A stretch of 64,000 nt of DNA from CAZABP01 sp964483245 (GTDB lineage: Bacteria > Planctomycetota > UBA1135 > UBA2386). Of the stretch, positions 1 to 8,544 are shown piece after piece (the stretch's first letter is position 1; each line of letters starts with the position of its first letter). Both the position numbers and the translations under genes were made by a program. The notes beneath the pieces were generated by a model. That model was given only the letters and a program-made list of their open reading frames with translations, was not told the DNA's origin and did not search any database. The stretch covers positions 1-64,000 of the forward strand of contig CAZABP010000022.1 in assembly GCA_964483245.1 (NCBI GenBank). The letters are read 5' to 3'.

Positions 1-285
1 TGCGCGATGCTGCGCCGTTCGCAGCAGGGGTTCATGAATCATGCGGGCTAGGATCTCGCTCCTTGCCCTCGGCCGCGTTCTGCAAGTTCGTCGAACGGGA
101 ATGAACGACCTGCAGGGCGCGCGCGCGGTCGCGCCGGAGCAGGCGTGCGGCGCGGTGTGCTTCGCAGCGGTGCATGCTCTGCACGACGGTGCAACAACTG
201 CGTGCGCGCTGTGGTGCGCAGCGCAGGTGGCGGCATCCGCGTGGCGTGCGCCTGCGGGCACGTGCTTTGCGCGTGCACGCGGGTG
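1..285. other. Gene-poor left edge of the window
   Basis: No gene can be supported here. The plus frame that starts at base 1 stays open to a TAG at 49-51 and could be the last 16 codons of a gene lying mostly outside the window. Bases 11-57 are a near copy of 11426-11472, the end of the type III polyketide synthase gene plus its downstream promoter-like motif. The remainder (100-285) is a TGC/GCG-rich low-complexity stretch, open in several frames on both strands but without domain-like sequence. Confidence 0.4.
11..57. repeat. 47-bp direct repeat, copy 1
   Basis: This matches 11426-11472 with four mismatches over 47 bp. It includes the motif TGCGGGCTAGGATCTC, which contains a -10-like TAGGAT at 49-54. 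In copy 2 the same block spans the last codons and stop of the type III polyketide synthase gene and the promoter-like element of the next gene. In copy 1 the equivalent stop is a CAG codon. Confidence 0.7.
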
Positions 286-1119
286 ATGGGCCGCCCGCGG
301 AAGTCGTTGACTGCGCACGATGCCACGATTTCGGCGCTCGGCCTCGGGACCTGGGACTTGCGCGGTGATACCTGCATCGCCCGCGTCGCCGATGCGCTCG
401 AGCTCGGCTATCGACACATCGATACGGCCGAGATGTACGACAACCACCGCGAGGTCGGCGCCGGCATCCGCCGCAGTCGTGTGGATCGCGAGCAGGTGTT
501 CCTGACCACGAAGGTGTGGCGCGACGACTTGACACGCGGCGGTGTGCTCGCGAGCACCGAGCGCGCGCTGACGGAGCTCGGCACCGAGTATGTCGACCTG
601 TTGCTGATCCACTGGCCGAGCGACGATGTTCCGCTCGAGCACACGCTCGACGCGATGCTGGAGCTCCGTGCGCAGGGCAAGGTGCGCCATCTCGGCGTCA
701 GCAACTTTGCGCCGCCGTGGCTCGAGCGCGCAGTCGCACACGCGCCGATCGTCTGCAATCAGATCGAGTACCACCCTTTCCTGGCACAGGACGACGCGTT
801 GCTGCAGATCCGCGAGCACGGTCTCGCGCTGATCGCGTACTGCCCGCTGGCGCATGGCCGGGTCGCGACGAACGCGGCGCTGCGCGAGATCGGCCAGGCG
901 CATCGCAAGTCGCCGGCGCAGGTCGCGCTGCGGTGGCTGCTGCAGCAGGACTCCGTCGGCGCGATCCCGAAGGCGGCCGATCGCCGGCATCTGGAGCAGA
1001 ACTTCGACGTGTTCCATTTCTGCCTGGACGATCTGCAGATGCACCGGGTCGGCGAGCTGGCCGACCGCGGCGAGCGGTTGCCGGAGCGACAGCTCGTGCG
1101 CGGCCGGCGCGGCCGTTGA
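286..1119 (+). CDS. Aldo/keto reductase
   Basis: A 277-residue NAD(P)H-dependent oxidoreductase of the aldo/keto reductase superfamily, closest in motifs to the 2,5-diketo-D-gluconate reductase group. The catalytic tetrad is visible as Asp46 and Tyr51 in HIDTAEMYDN, Lys76 in TTKVW and His109 in LIHWP. The C-terminal part carries the usual IPKA cofactor-binding stretch. The ATG at 286 (MGRPRKS) is chosen because the longer reading to 145 adds a cysteine- and arginine-rich tail that is not part of the fold. It converges on the next gene with an 18-bp gap. The substrate cannot be told from sequence. Confidence 0.9.
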   Translation: MGRPRKSLTAHDATISALGLGTWDLRGDTCIARVADALELGYRHIDTAEMYDNHREVGAGIRRSRVDREQVFLTTKVWRDDLTRGGVLASTERALTELGTEYVDLLLIHWPSDDVPLEHTLDAMLELRAQGKVRHLGVSNFAPPWLERAVAHAPIVCNQIEYHPFLAQDDALLQIREHGLALIAYCPLAHGRVATNAALREIGQAHRKSPAQVALRWLLQQDSVGAIPKAADRRHLEQNFDVFHFCLDDLQMHRVGELADRGERLPERQLVRGRRGR

Positions 1120-1137
1120 ATCGCGGCGCCGCCCGGA

Positions 1138-1875
1138 TCAGGCGACGCTGCGCGCCGTGCGGGCGAAACCGAGCACGCGCCGTTCTTCGTCCGGATCGCG
1201 GGCCAGCGTCCGGATCGAGCGATCGAGCAGCGTCTCGAGCCACGCACCGAGCCCTGCCGGGGCGGTCGGCCGTCGCTGGAAGTTCTCGAACGCCTGCAGG
1301 AACACCTCCTCGACGCAGTCTTCCAGCGAGATGCGGACGCCGAGCTGCGCCGCGGCGTCCGGATGCAACTCGATCCTGCGGCCCAGGCGCATGCGCAACG
1401 TCTCGCGGTAGAGCGCGATCGCGTTGCGAAACGCCGGATAGTCCCCGTCAGCGGCGGCTTCGGCGAGCTGGTGGAGATCCGGCTCGACCGGCGCCCGCAC
1501 ATGCCGGGTCGGGATCTCGACCTGGCCGCGGCGCTCGCGGCCGCGTCGCTCGTGACCGTTGCGGGAGTCGCGGAACGCTCGCACGCTGCTGATCAGGCGG
1601 CGTACGCATCGCTTGAACGCGGGATGCGGGCGCGCAGCGATGCGCCGCGCGAAGAAGTTCAGGCTCCGGGCGAGCAGCAGGTCGAGCTTCACCTCCCACG
1701 CGCCGGTGCGCGCGTGCTGGGACAGATCGACATGCAGCAGGGATGCGGGGAAGCGTGCGACCACGCGTTCCAGCAGCTCCAGATCCTGCTCGCAGGCCGC
1801 CCATTCATGGGCGGAGAGGCTGCAGCGGTGCAGCGAGTATTCGACGATCAGCTCGTCGCGTCTCTCGAACGACAT
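1138..1875 (-). CDS. Fusion of a ribosome-hibernation (S30AE-like) domain with a sigma-70 region-2-like domain
   Basis: A 245-residue protein with two parts. Residues about 30-110 have the beta-alpha-beta-beta pattern of HPF/RaiA proteins, including a strand with WEVKLDLLLARSLNFFARR and an arginine-rich helix. Residues about 130-235 resemble region 2 of ECF sigma factors, with LEDCVEEVFLQAFENF followed by GAWLETLLDRSIRTLAR. No region 4 helix-turn-helix is present. The start ATG at 1875 is fixed by AGGAGG six bases upstream. It may link growth arrest to translation or transcription, but this is inference. Neither domain assignment is certain; it could be a planctomycete-specific sigma-like protein with a divergent N-terminus. 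Confidence 0.55.
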   Translation of the reverse strand: MSFERRDELIVEYSLHRCSLSAHEWAACEQDLELLERVVARFPASLLHVDLSQHARTGAWEVKLDLLLARSLNFFARRIAARPHPAFKRCVRRLISSVRAFRDSRNGHERRGRERRGQVEIPTRHVRAPVEPDLHQLAEAAADGDYPAFRNAIALYRETLRMRLGRRIELHPDAAAQLGVRISLEDCVEEVFLQAFENFQRRPTAPAGLGAWLETLLDRSIRTLARDPDEERRVLGFARTARSVA

Positions 1876-1940
1876 CGAACCTCCTGGTGTCGGACTCGTC
1901 GTCGCGCCGGCGGCAGCAAGCAGTGTGCCTGCCGTGGCCG

Positions 1941-1973
1941 TGGCACGATTGGGGTCTGACCCCTTTCTTGCCA
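1941..1973. repeat. GGGGTCTGACCCC hairpin repeat, copy 1
   Basis: The core GGGGTCTGACCCC is at 1951-1963 and is flanked by complementary arms TGGCA (1941-1945) and TGCCA (1969-1973). It lies between two co-directional minus-strand genes. Confidence 0.8.
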
Positions 1974-1984
1974 AATGCCGCGCG

Positions 1985-4183
1985 TCAGAACCGGATGCGC
2001 GGTCGCTGCAGCCGGCGCAGCTCCGGGGTGCCTTCGATCGCTTCGACCCAGGCGTCGAGCGGCACGTCGGTGAACTGCTGCACGACTCCGCTGGGCCAGC
2101 GGATCTGCAGCCGCCGGATCGCGCGGGCGTTTCCGAGTCCGATCTCCTGGCGCAGCGTCGAGCCGCCGAAACTGCTGACGGCGCCGGCGCAGCGATGCAA
2201 CGTGCGCGGTCCATCGGGCGTGTCGAGTTCCAGCTGCAGGCGCGCACCGACCGCATCGCGGTTGCTGCGCGTGCCGCGCAGCTCGACGACGAGCTGATGA
2301 TTGCCGGTGCCGGGATTCACGTACAGCGCGTTGTAGTAGCGGTCGCCGGGATAGAAGCCGCCGAGCTGGTGGAACAGGTCCTGATCGCCATCGTGATCCA
2401 GATCGGCGAATGCGATCCCATGCCCCTTCTGCAGGTGACCGAGCCCGGCCGCATAGGTGACGTCGACGAAGCGCTGGCCGCCGTCGTTGCGCAGCAGCAG
2501 GTTCGGGATCAGCATCTCGTACCCCGGCTCACCGGTGCCGAGATAGATGTCGAGCCACCCGTCGCCGTCGATGTCGCCGAAGTTGGCACCCATCGGCAGA
2601 CTGACGCGCGCGAGACCGACCTCGCGCGTGACGTCGGTGAAGCGCCCGCCGAGGTTGCGATACATCCGCAGCGTCTCGCCGCCGGTCGGCGGTGCGGTCG
2701 CGCCATTGCTGCGTAGCAGATCGCCGACGACTTCGGCGAGCGTCGCCTGATAGCCGGCCACGAACAGGTCGAGCCGCCCGTCCTGGTCGTAGTCGAAGAA
2801 CCAACACGCAAAGCTCCGCCCGCTCGGCTCGGTCACCCCGAGCTCCGCCGCGACGTCGGTGAACCGCATGCCACCGTCGTTGCGATAGAGCCGGTTGGGA
2901 CCGACGTTCGAGACATAGAGGTCGAGGTCGCCGTCGTCGTCGTAGTCGCCGGCGGCGACGGCCTTGCAGTAGCGGTCGTTCGTCACGCCCGCCGCCGCCG
3001 CGACGTCGGTGAACCTGCCGTCGCCGTCATTGCGGAACAGCTGCGAGGGATAGTCGCCGCCCGGCGGCTCGCGCAGCTCGCGGCGGGATTCGTTGCCGAT
3101 GTAGAGATCGAGGTCACCGTCGCTGTCGAAGTCGGCCCAGACCGCGGCCTGCGTCGGTCGCGCGGGCATGGCGAGCCCCGCGGCGGCGGTGACGTCTTCG
3201 AACCTGCCGTGGCCGTCGTTGCGCAGCAGGGAGTTGCGGATCTGCCCATCGTCCATCAGCCACGCGCCGCGCAGGACCAGCAGATCGACGTCCCCGTCGT
3301 TGTCGTAGTCGGCCTGGACACAGTTGAGTCCGCCGAGCTGCCGTGCGAGCCTGGACTCGTGCCCGACGTCGGCGAACGTGCCATCGCCGCGGTTGCGGAA
3401 GCAGCGCATCGGCCCGAACGGATCGGACGTCGACGAGACCAGGTCCAGGAACCCATCCCGGTCGAGGTCGGCGACGACCGCCCCGCCGCAGAGATCGAGC
3501 GCCGCGATGCCGAGCCGCGGGGCATGGTCGACGAAGCGCGGGATGCCCGGCGCGGTCACGTCCGGCAGCGCGATCTGCAGCGGGAGCGGGAGCGCGTCCG
3601 GGTGACGGGCGGCAGCCAGTGCGGCGACGTTCGCCAGCCAGCGGACGCCGAGCTCGTACGGCTGCGCCTGCAGGTGATCGAGGAACGCGCCGAGCGCGCG
3701 CTCGGCAGGCTCTGCTTCGCGGTGGATCCCGCCGCCCTGGAGCGGCCAGATGCAACAGTCGTGGTCGTGCCGGTCGATGCAGTTGCGGATCTCGGCACGG
3801 CGCAGCCAGGCGAGTCCCCGCCAGTAGTCGAGCTGCGGCAACTGCGCGCGGAACTGCGGCAGCGTCGCGGCGGCGCTGCGCGCACGCTCGATCGCAGCGG
3901 TCGCTTCCTCCGCGTTGCCCAGCCGCAGGTGCTGCCACATCAGCTGCACGTCCAGATCCACGCGGCGCACGTGCGCGTCCGGCGCGAGCTGCGCCCGCTC
4001 TGCCTCGAGCGCCCGCAGCGGTGCCTGCCCGAAATACGGGTTGCCGCCGGCCCGCAGCCGCTCCGCGACCGCGAGCAGGTCCGGCATCGGCGGCGGCGCC
4101 GCGGCCGGTTCCGGGTCACCGCCGCAGGCCGGGAGCAGCAGCAGGACCGCGGCGAGCGGGTGGCGCAGGCTGCGCGAGTGCAT
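1985..4183 (-). CDS. FG-GAP/VCBS repeat lipoprotein with ASPIC/UnbV domain (CRTAC1 family)
   Basis: A 732-residue exported protein. The N-terminus is a lipoprotein signal with lipobox LLPAC. A helical, TPR-like section of about 150 residues follows, then a long run of FG-GAP/VCBS repeats (about residues 215-600) with many calcium-binding DxDxDGxxDL loops such as DLDRDGFLDL. An ASPIC/UnbV domain ends the protein (about 625-705). The family forms a beta-propeller on the cell surface and is strongly expanded in Planctomycetota; its ligand is unknown. A -10-like TAGCAT lies nine bases before the ATG with no Shine-Dalgarno between them, suggesting a very short leader. Confidence 0.9.
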   Translation of the reverse strand: MHSRSLRHPLAAVLLLLPACGGDPEPAAAPPPMPDLLAVAERLRAGGNPYFGQAPLRALEAERAQLAPDAHVRRVDLDVQLMWQHLRLGNAEEATAAIERARSAAATLPQFRAQLPQLDYWRGLAWLRRAEIRNCIDRHDHDCCIWPLQGGGIHREAEPAERALGAFLDHLQAQPYELGVRWLANVAALAAARHPDALPLPLQIALPDVTAPGIPRFVDHAPRLGIAALDLCGGAVVADLDRDGFLDLVSSTSDPFGPMRCFRNRGDGTFADVGHESRLARQLGGLNCVQADYDNDGDVDLLVLRGAWLMDDGQIRNSLLRNDGHGRFEDVTAAAGLAMPARPTQAAVWADFDSDGDLDLYIGNESRRELREPPGGDYPSQLFRNDGDGRFTDVAAAAGVTNDRYCKAVAAGDYDDDGDLDLYVSNVGPNRLYRNDGGMRFTDVAAELGVTEPSGRSFACWFFDYDQDGRLDLFVAGYQATLAEVVGDLLRSNGATAPPTGGETLRMYRNLGGRFTDVTREVGLARVSLPMGANFGDIDGDGWLDIYLGTGEPGYEMLIPNLLLRNDGGQRFVDVTYAAGLGHLQKGHGIAFADLDHDGDQDLFHQLGGFYPGDRYYNALYVNPGTGNHQLVVELRGTRSNRDAVGARLQLELDTPDGPRTLHRCAGAVSSFGGSTLRQEIGLGNARAIRRLQIRWPSGVVQQFTDVPLDAWVEAIEGTPELRRLQRPRIRF

Positions 4184-4192
4184 GCGGCGCGC

Positions 4193-4198
4193 ATGCTA
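4193..4198 (-). promoter_or_regulatory. Extended -10 element TAGCAT
   Basis: Reading on the minus strand, TGCGGGCTAGCAT ends nine bases before the ATG at 4183. The same TGCGGGCTAGNNT string precedes genes at 11501 and 25521. Confidence 0.55.
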
Positions 4199-4222
4199 GC
4201 CCGCATGACCTGACAGATTGGC

Positions 4223-4253
4223 GGAACCAAAGGGGTCAGACCCCTTCAGTTCC
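4223..4253. repeat. GGGGTCAGACCCC hairpin repeat, copy 2
   Basis: The core GGGGTCAGACCCC is at 4232-4244, with outer arms GGAAC (4223-4227) and GTTCC (4249-4253). It sits between two divergently transcribed genes, so it is not in a terminator position. Confidence 0.8.
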
Positions 4254-4312
4254 ACGCGGGGGTGTGCCGATCTCCGACAGGCCGGGGCCAGCAGTCCCGG
4301 CAGGAGACTCGC

Positions 4313-5026
4313 ATGAAGCAGGCATGGATCGCGTCGTTGTTTCTCTGCACGGTCGGCCTGGCGCAGGAGCAGCCAGTGCCGCCAGCGCAGCCGATGCAGC
4401 CAGTGCCGCCGGTGCCGCAGCAGGCGCGCGTGTTCTTCGCGTTCGAGGATGCGCCGTTGCACCGCGTCCTCTCGACGATCGCCAAGATCTCCGGCCGGAG
4501 CGTCGAGGCGTCGGCGGAGATCCGTGAGCGGCCGGTGACGTTCCGCGTCAAGAACCTGCCGTGGCGCGATGCGGTGACCGCGATCGCGAGCTCGGTCGGC
4601 GCCACGGTCATCGAGGAGGATGGGACGCTGCGCGTCGTGGCACGGGATGAGCTCATGACGAAGCACTTCCAGCCGAAGTGCGTCGTGCTCGGCAGCGACC
4701 TGCTCGAGAAGCTGCGGAGCGAGCTGACGCCGCGCGGCACGATCGAGTTCTTCGACAAGAACAACCTGTTGATCGTGCGTGACGAGCGCGACGTCGTCGA
4801 CCGGATCGACGGCCTGATCCGCCAGCAGGATCTCGGGCTCCCGGAGCTCGAGAAGCAGCTGCGCGAGATCGCTCTCCGGATCGGCACGTTGAGCACGACG
4901 GGTGCCGCGACGGATGCCGCGCAGATCGCGAAGCTGCTCGCGACGACCGAGGAGATCACCAGGCAGCTGCGCGCGCTGCAGCAGCAACACCAGCCGGCGG
5001 CGCCTGCCCCGCAGCCAGGCCGATGA
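4313..5026 (+). CDS. Secretin/TonB short N-terminal (STN/N0-like) domain protein
   Basis: A 237-residue exported protein: a cleavable signal peptide (about residues 1-18, ending GLAQE), a proline/glutamine linker, then an N0/STN-type beta-alpha-beta fold with FEDAPLHRVLSTIAKISGRS and the NLPWRDAVTAIASSVG stretch typical of secretin N0 domains, and a helical C-terminus. The family normally provides protein contacts in type II/IV secretion secretins or TonB receptors, but no secretin barrel follows here. The ATG at 4313 is preceded by AGGAGA. The stop overlaps the next start (ATGA), so it is probably co-translated with the methyltransferase. The function is not known. Confidence 0.75.
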   Translation: MKQAWIASLFLCTVGLAQEQPVPPAQPMQPVPPVPQQARVFFAFEDAPLHRVLSTIAKISGRSVEASAEIRERPVTFRVKNLPWRDAVTAIASSVGATVIEEDGTLRVVARDELMTKHFQPKCVVLGSDLLEKLRSELTPRGTIEFFDKNNLLIVRDERDVVDRIDGLIRQQDLGLPELEKQLREIALRIGTLSTTGAATDAAQIAKLLATTEEITRQLRALQQQHQPAAPAPQPGR

Positions 5027-5760
5027 CGACCGAGGATCTCTACTCGCTGTTCGCGGAGTACTCCGGCCTGCCGGTCGAGGACGTCCGCAACGCGGCAGCG
5101 AACTACGCCCTGTTCAACCAGAAGCATTGGCGCGACTGCGCCGGCGAGACCTGGGAGGAACGCGTGCGCGAGTTCTACGCACGGGCGAACGGGTACGTGT
5201 TCGACCTGATCCATTCCAATCGCTCGAAGGAACACCTGCTCGCGATCTACCGGCACTTCGGGCATTGGCCGTGGATGCAGCGTGCGGGACCGGACGTGCT
5301 GGAGTTCGGTGGGGGACTCGGACTGACCTGTTCGATCTTCCGCGAGCTCGGGCGCAACGTGACCTACGTCGACATCGACGGGCCGGTGTCCAGATTCGCG
5401 CGGTGGTACTTCGCGCGCACCGGCCAGCAGGACATCGAGGTCTGGCTGACGCCGCAGGAGCGGGCCGTGCTGCCGCCGGACCGGCAGTGGGACTTCGTGT
5501 TCTCGGACTCGGTGATCGAGCACCTGCTCGATCCGTCTGGCACCGTGGACACGCTCGCGCGTGCCGTGCGTCCCGGCGGCGTGCTGTACCTGATCATCGA
5601 CGCGCACACCGTCGACGAACGGTTCCCGATGCACCGCCACATCCAGCTCACCGAGTTGTTGGCCGGCGCGCCCGCGCTCGCGGCGATGCATCACGTACTG
5701 CACGACGGGGACGGGCTGAACGTGTTCCGCGCCCCGGCGCGGGTCACCGTCGAAGCCTGA
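5023..5760 (+). CDS. Class I SAM-dependent methyltransferase
   Basis: A 245-residue cytosolic methyltransferase. SAM-binding motif I is LEFGGGLG (residues 93-100), the acidic end of strand 2 is YVDID (about 115-119), motif II/III lies in DFVFSDSVIEHL, and a post-motif proline-glycine pair appears in VRPGG. An about 90-residue helical N-terminus precedes the Rossmann core. The gene is translationally coupled to the secretin-N0-like gene by an ATGA overlap. The substrate is not identifiable; the layout resembles methyltransferases acting on small metabolites or sugars. Confidence 0.85.
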   Translation: MTTEDLYSLFAEYSGLPVEDVRNAAANYALFNQKHWRDCAGETWEERVREFYARANGYVFDLIHSNRSKEHLLAIYRHFGHWPWMQRAGPDVLEFGGGLGLTCSIFRELGRNVTYVDIDGPVSRFARWYFARTGQQDIEVWLTPQERAVLPPDRQWDFVFSDSVIEHLLDPSGTVDTLARAVRPGGVLYLIIDAHTVDERFPMHRHIQLTELLAGAPALAAMHHVLHDGDGLNVFRAPARVTVEA

Positions 5761-5833
5761 GCGATTGCAGCGGACGGGGTCGGCCGGCACGCTCGCCCCA
5801 TGGCTTCTCCTGTTGCATGGTCTCTGTCGGTTG

Positions 5834-5868
5834 CTGATCCCGAAGGGGTCTGACCCCTTTGGGATCAG
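5834..5868. repeat. GGGGTCTGACCCC hairpin repeat, copy 3
   Basis: The most perfect copy: CTGATCCC, GAA, the core GGGGTCTGACCCC (5845-5857), TTT and GGGATCAG. The two halves pair over the full 35 bp apart from one G-T position. It lies between two convergent genes, where it could also act as a two-way terminator. Confidence 0.85.
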
Positions 5869-5874
5869 GACCAG

Positions 5875-6990
5875 TCACTTTGCGCTGGCAGGGTCGAGCT
5901 TCCACTCGCCCCCGAGCGTCGATTTGCACGCATCAGGTGCTCCGTCGGTAGTGCACCGCAGCTCGATCCGGTCGCGCAGCTCCGGTTCGCCGCCCGCCAG
6001 CCGGATCTCGGGTGAGCGCGCCAACAGCCGGCGCCGCTGCGGATCCGTCGCGTCTCGCCACAGCTCGAACTGGTACCTGCCGGGCGGGATGAGCTTCAGC
6101 TCCCAACGACCGGGCGCCTGCGGGGGCGGGCGGATCTCATGGCTGAGGCCGGTGCCAACGCAACTGAATCCGAGCGTCACGCGTCCGGCATCGATCCCTT
6201 CGCAGGCGAGCTCCAGGCCGAGCGTCATGCTGTGCCCGCGCTCGATCGTGATGGTGTCGCTGCGCCATTCCGCGATGGATCGGATCGTTCTCGCAGCACG
6301 CGGGATCACGCCGTCGCCAGCCATCCGGACCTCGAGCGACGCTGCTCCGTCCCGGATGTCCCGCACCAGGCGGAACATGCCACTGGCATCGGTGGTCAAG
6401 GTCTCGAACGCGCCGCTTCCGTTGTCGTAGCGCATCTGCACATTGGCGCTGGCGACTGGAACGCCCGCCGGATCCACCACGAATCCGATCCGGGCAGCCG
6501 CGGTCGTCAACACCGGGTTCCAGATCGAGGTCTCATCGGGACGCAACGTGAGTGTGGTCACGGCCTTTGGTCCTGGATTGCCGACCGTCCCCGGGTTGGT
6601 CGTGTGCCAGGCGACGAGGCGCACTTCGCCGAGTGGAAGCCCGTGCAGCTCGAAGGCGCCAGTCGCATCCGTCTCGGTTCGGATCGAGCCGAAGGAACCG
6701 TACTCGCCATGCTCGACGCCGATGCCCGTCTCGGCGCGTTCCCCTGTCGCCCCGTCATACGCCACGCCGCGCACGAGGGCCGAGCGTTGCAGCGTCAGCT
6801 CGATCGGGTCCTCGGTCCTCGATGCCCAGTAGATCTCGGTCTGCAGCAGCGCGAATCCCTGCGCCTTGACGGCGACCCGATGGAACAGCGGACTCGACAG
6901 CTCGAGGCCACGGATGGTCACCATCCCCGCCATGTCCGTGTGTAGTTCCTTCCCATGCGGCATGTAGTTGCAGGACGCTTTGCGCGTCAC
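5875..6990 (-). CDS. C-terminal remainder of the ECF-sigma/carboxypeptidase-regulatory fusion, cut off by an in-frame amber codon
   Basis: A 371-residue frame made of repeated carboxypeptidase-regulatory-like (CarboxypepD_reg) beta-sandwich units, with recurrent segments such as TDATGAFELHGLPLGEVRL and TTDASGMFRL. It lies in exactly the same frame as the preceding gene (7015-8508). The stop at 7015-7017 (TAG) is followed by codons that continue the same beta-sandwich without a break, and the first ATG is 24 bases further on. There is no ribosome binding site or promoter-like motif before that ATG. It is therefore most likely the tail of one long gene carrying a nonsense mutation or a sequencing error. 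Independent expression is doubtful. Confidence 0.65.
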   Translation of the reverse strand: MTRKASCNYMPHGKELHTDMAGMVTIRGLELSSPLFHRVAVKAQGFALLQTEIYWASRTEDPIELTLQRSALVRGVAYDGATGERAETGIGVEHGEYGSFGSIRTETDATGAFELHGLPLGEVRLVAWHTTNPGTVGNPGPKAVTTLTLRPDETSIWNPVLTTAAARIGFVVDPAGVPVASANVQMRYDNGSGAFETLTTDASGMFRLVRDIRDGAASLEVRMAGDGVIPRAARTIRSIAEWRSDTITIERGHSMTLGLELACEGIDAGRVTLGFSCVGTGLSHEIRPPPQAPGRWELKLIPPGRYQFELWRDATDPQRRRLLARSPEIRLAGGEPELRDRIELRCTTDGAPDACKSTLGGEWKLDPASAK

Positions 6991-7014
6991 TGGGTCGAAG
7001 TCGCGAGCGACCCG

Positions 7015-8508
7015 CTAATGACCGAGGAACAGCGAAGCGTGTGGAACGGGATTGCCTGCGGCGTCCCGGATGCGCACGCGACGCTCGGGTGCGACCCTGC
7101 CGAGCGTCAGTCGGATCTCCGCTGGCTCCAGCTCCTGGTTGATGCCGCAGAGCGGTGAGCGCACGAAGCCCTCGAGCTCGGCGCCCAGCATGAATGGACC
7201 GGTAGGTTTCACGAGGAGCTCGAACCGCCCCGACGCATCGGCACGACCGGCAATGGCGATTGGCCGGGCTGCGAGATCATCCGTCTGCATCAGGACCGCA
7301 CCTGCTGCAGGAGAACCGTCAGCGTGCACGACGACACCGCGCAGCCTGCGCGCGGGGGGCACATCGATCCGCAGCTCTTCCGTGCTGCCCGTGGCGACCT
7401 GCACGCGGCCACTGCCGCCACGGAACGGATGCGCGACAAACGACCCGGGTCCGAATGGGCCGAATCGTGCACGGCCATCGGCATCTGCATACGCAACCAG
7501 CGTCTCGTGCGCGGATCTCCTCGGACTTGCGAAGTACGTGTGCGCGATCGCGGCGCCCGGAACAGGAGTCTCCGTCCCGGCCTCGACGAGGCGGACGAGG
7601 ACCCACCCGTGAGGGTCTGCCGCCGGCGCCTCGGCGCGCCCTGATCCCTCCGGCGTTCCCTTCTCCGCGAGCTCGAGTCCGGCTGCCGGTGTCTCCTGCC
7701 CGAGGGCAGCGCTCACGGCTCCGGCAGAGTCTGTGGCAGATTCGTGGCCACCGGGCGAGCCATGTGCGCCGTTCACGATGAGCGCGCCCGACACCAGCAA
7801 TGCCGCCGCGACGACTCCGAGGACGAGCTTCTTCATGGCAAGTGCTCCGCCGATCACGATCGGTGCGACCGTTCCCGCGACTCCCGACGCCGCTGCCCGG
7901 ACGATCGCCTCGCGGGCTGCGGCCAGTCCAACTGCGGCCTCTGCGTGCGCCAGCACCGACACGGCCACCCCGGCCGGCAGCATGCGGCGCAACATCCCGA
8001 GGCCACGTTCGATCTGCTTGCGCACCGCAGCCGGCGATCGCCCGAGCGCATGCGCGATCTGGACCGAGCTCAGCCCGTGCAGCAGGCGGAGCACCAACGC
8101 ATCGCGGTATGGATCCGGCAGCGATTCGACGGCTCCGAGGACATGGTGCATCGATTCGCTGTCGATCGCGGCGCGCAGCGGATCCGGCTCCTGCGACTGC
8201 GGCGCGTCGTGCTGCAGCGCGTGCGATGGCCGTCGCGCCTCCGCGCGCCGTAGGTCCTGCGCCCGATGCGCGAGGATCCCCGCCAGCCACGCCAGTACCG
8301 GTTGCTCCCGATCCCAGCTCGCCGCATCGCGCACTGCCTGCAGGAACGTCGTCTGGACCAGATCCTCGGCGGAGGCCGGGTCGCGCGTCCAATGACTCGC
8401 CAGCAACAGCAGCTTCGGTGCTGCGCGATCGAACAGCTCCGCCATCGCAGCGGGATCCCCGCTGTGGCACCACTGTTCGAATGCCTCGTCTTCGGGCGCG
8501 CGCGTCAC
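7015..8508 (-). CDS. ECF-type sigma factor fused to a membrane anchor and carboxypeptidase-regulatory-like domains
   Basis: A 497-residue frame up to a TAG. Residues about 10-85 are sigma region 2 (AEDLVQTTFLQAVRDA), and about 125-180 are region 4 with a helix-turn-helix (GLSSVQIAHALGRSPAAVRKQI). One transmembrane helix follows at about 225-247, and then CarboxypepD_reg-like beta-sandwich repeats that would be outside the cytoplasm. Such sigma-membrane-sensor fusions are known from Planctomycetota and are thought to sense envelope signals, possibly by proteolytic release of the sigma part. The GTG start at 8508 is chosen because the sigma fold begins there; upstream codons run through the hairpin repeat. 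The C-terminal domains continue past the amber codon at 7015. Confidence 0.75.
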   Translation of the reverse strand: MTRAPEDEAFEQWCHSGDPAAMAELFDRAAPKLLLLASHWTRDPASAEDLVQTTFLQAVRDAASWDREQPVLAWLAGILAHRAQDLRRAEARRPSHALQHDAPQSQEPDPLRAAIDSESMHHVLGAVESLPDPYRDALVLRLLHGLSSVQIAHALGRSPAAVRKQIERGLGMLRRMLPAGVAVSVLAHAEAAVGLAAAREAIVRAAASGVAGTVAPIVIGGALAMKKLVLGVVAAALLVSGALIVNGAHGSPGGHESATDSAGAVSAALGQETPAAGLELAEKGTPEGSGRAEAPAADPHGWVLVRLVEAGTETPVPGAAIAHTYFASPRRSAHETLVAYADADGRARFGPFGPGSFVAHPFRGGSGRVQVATGSTEELRIDVPPARRLRGVVVHADGSPAAGAVLMQTDDLAARPIAIAGRADASGRFELLVKPTGPFMLGAELEGFVRSPLCGINQELEPAEIRLTLGRVAPERRVRIRDAAGNPVPHASLFLGH

Positions 8509-8544
8509 GCTGCGGATGCGACCGGTGGCGCGCGAGTGTGACAA

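Noticed and set aside
5834..5868. Intrinsic terminator
   Set aside because: The hairpin is strong but lacks a T-run, and other copies sit in divergent gaps. Termination may be a side effect in convergent gaps but is not the common role.
7015..7017. Amber codon read as pyrrolysine
   Set aside because: No other in-frame TAG interrupts a recognised family in this window, several genes end in TAG normally, and no pyl genes are seen. A mutation or error is simpler.
7815..7836. A separate gene starting at the MKKLVLGVV segment
   Set aside because: It is in the same open frame as the sigma factor with no stop, ribosome binding site or promoter between them, and fused sigma-membrane proteins are known.
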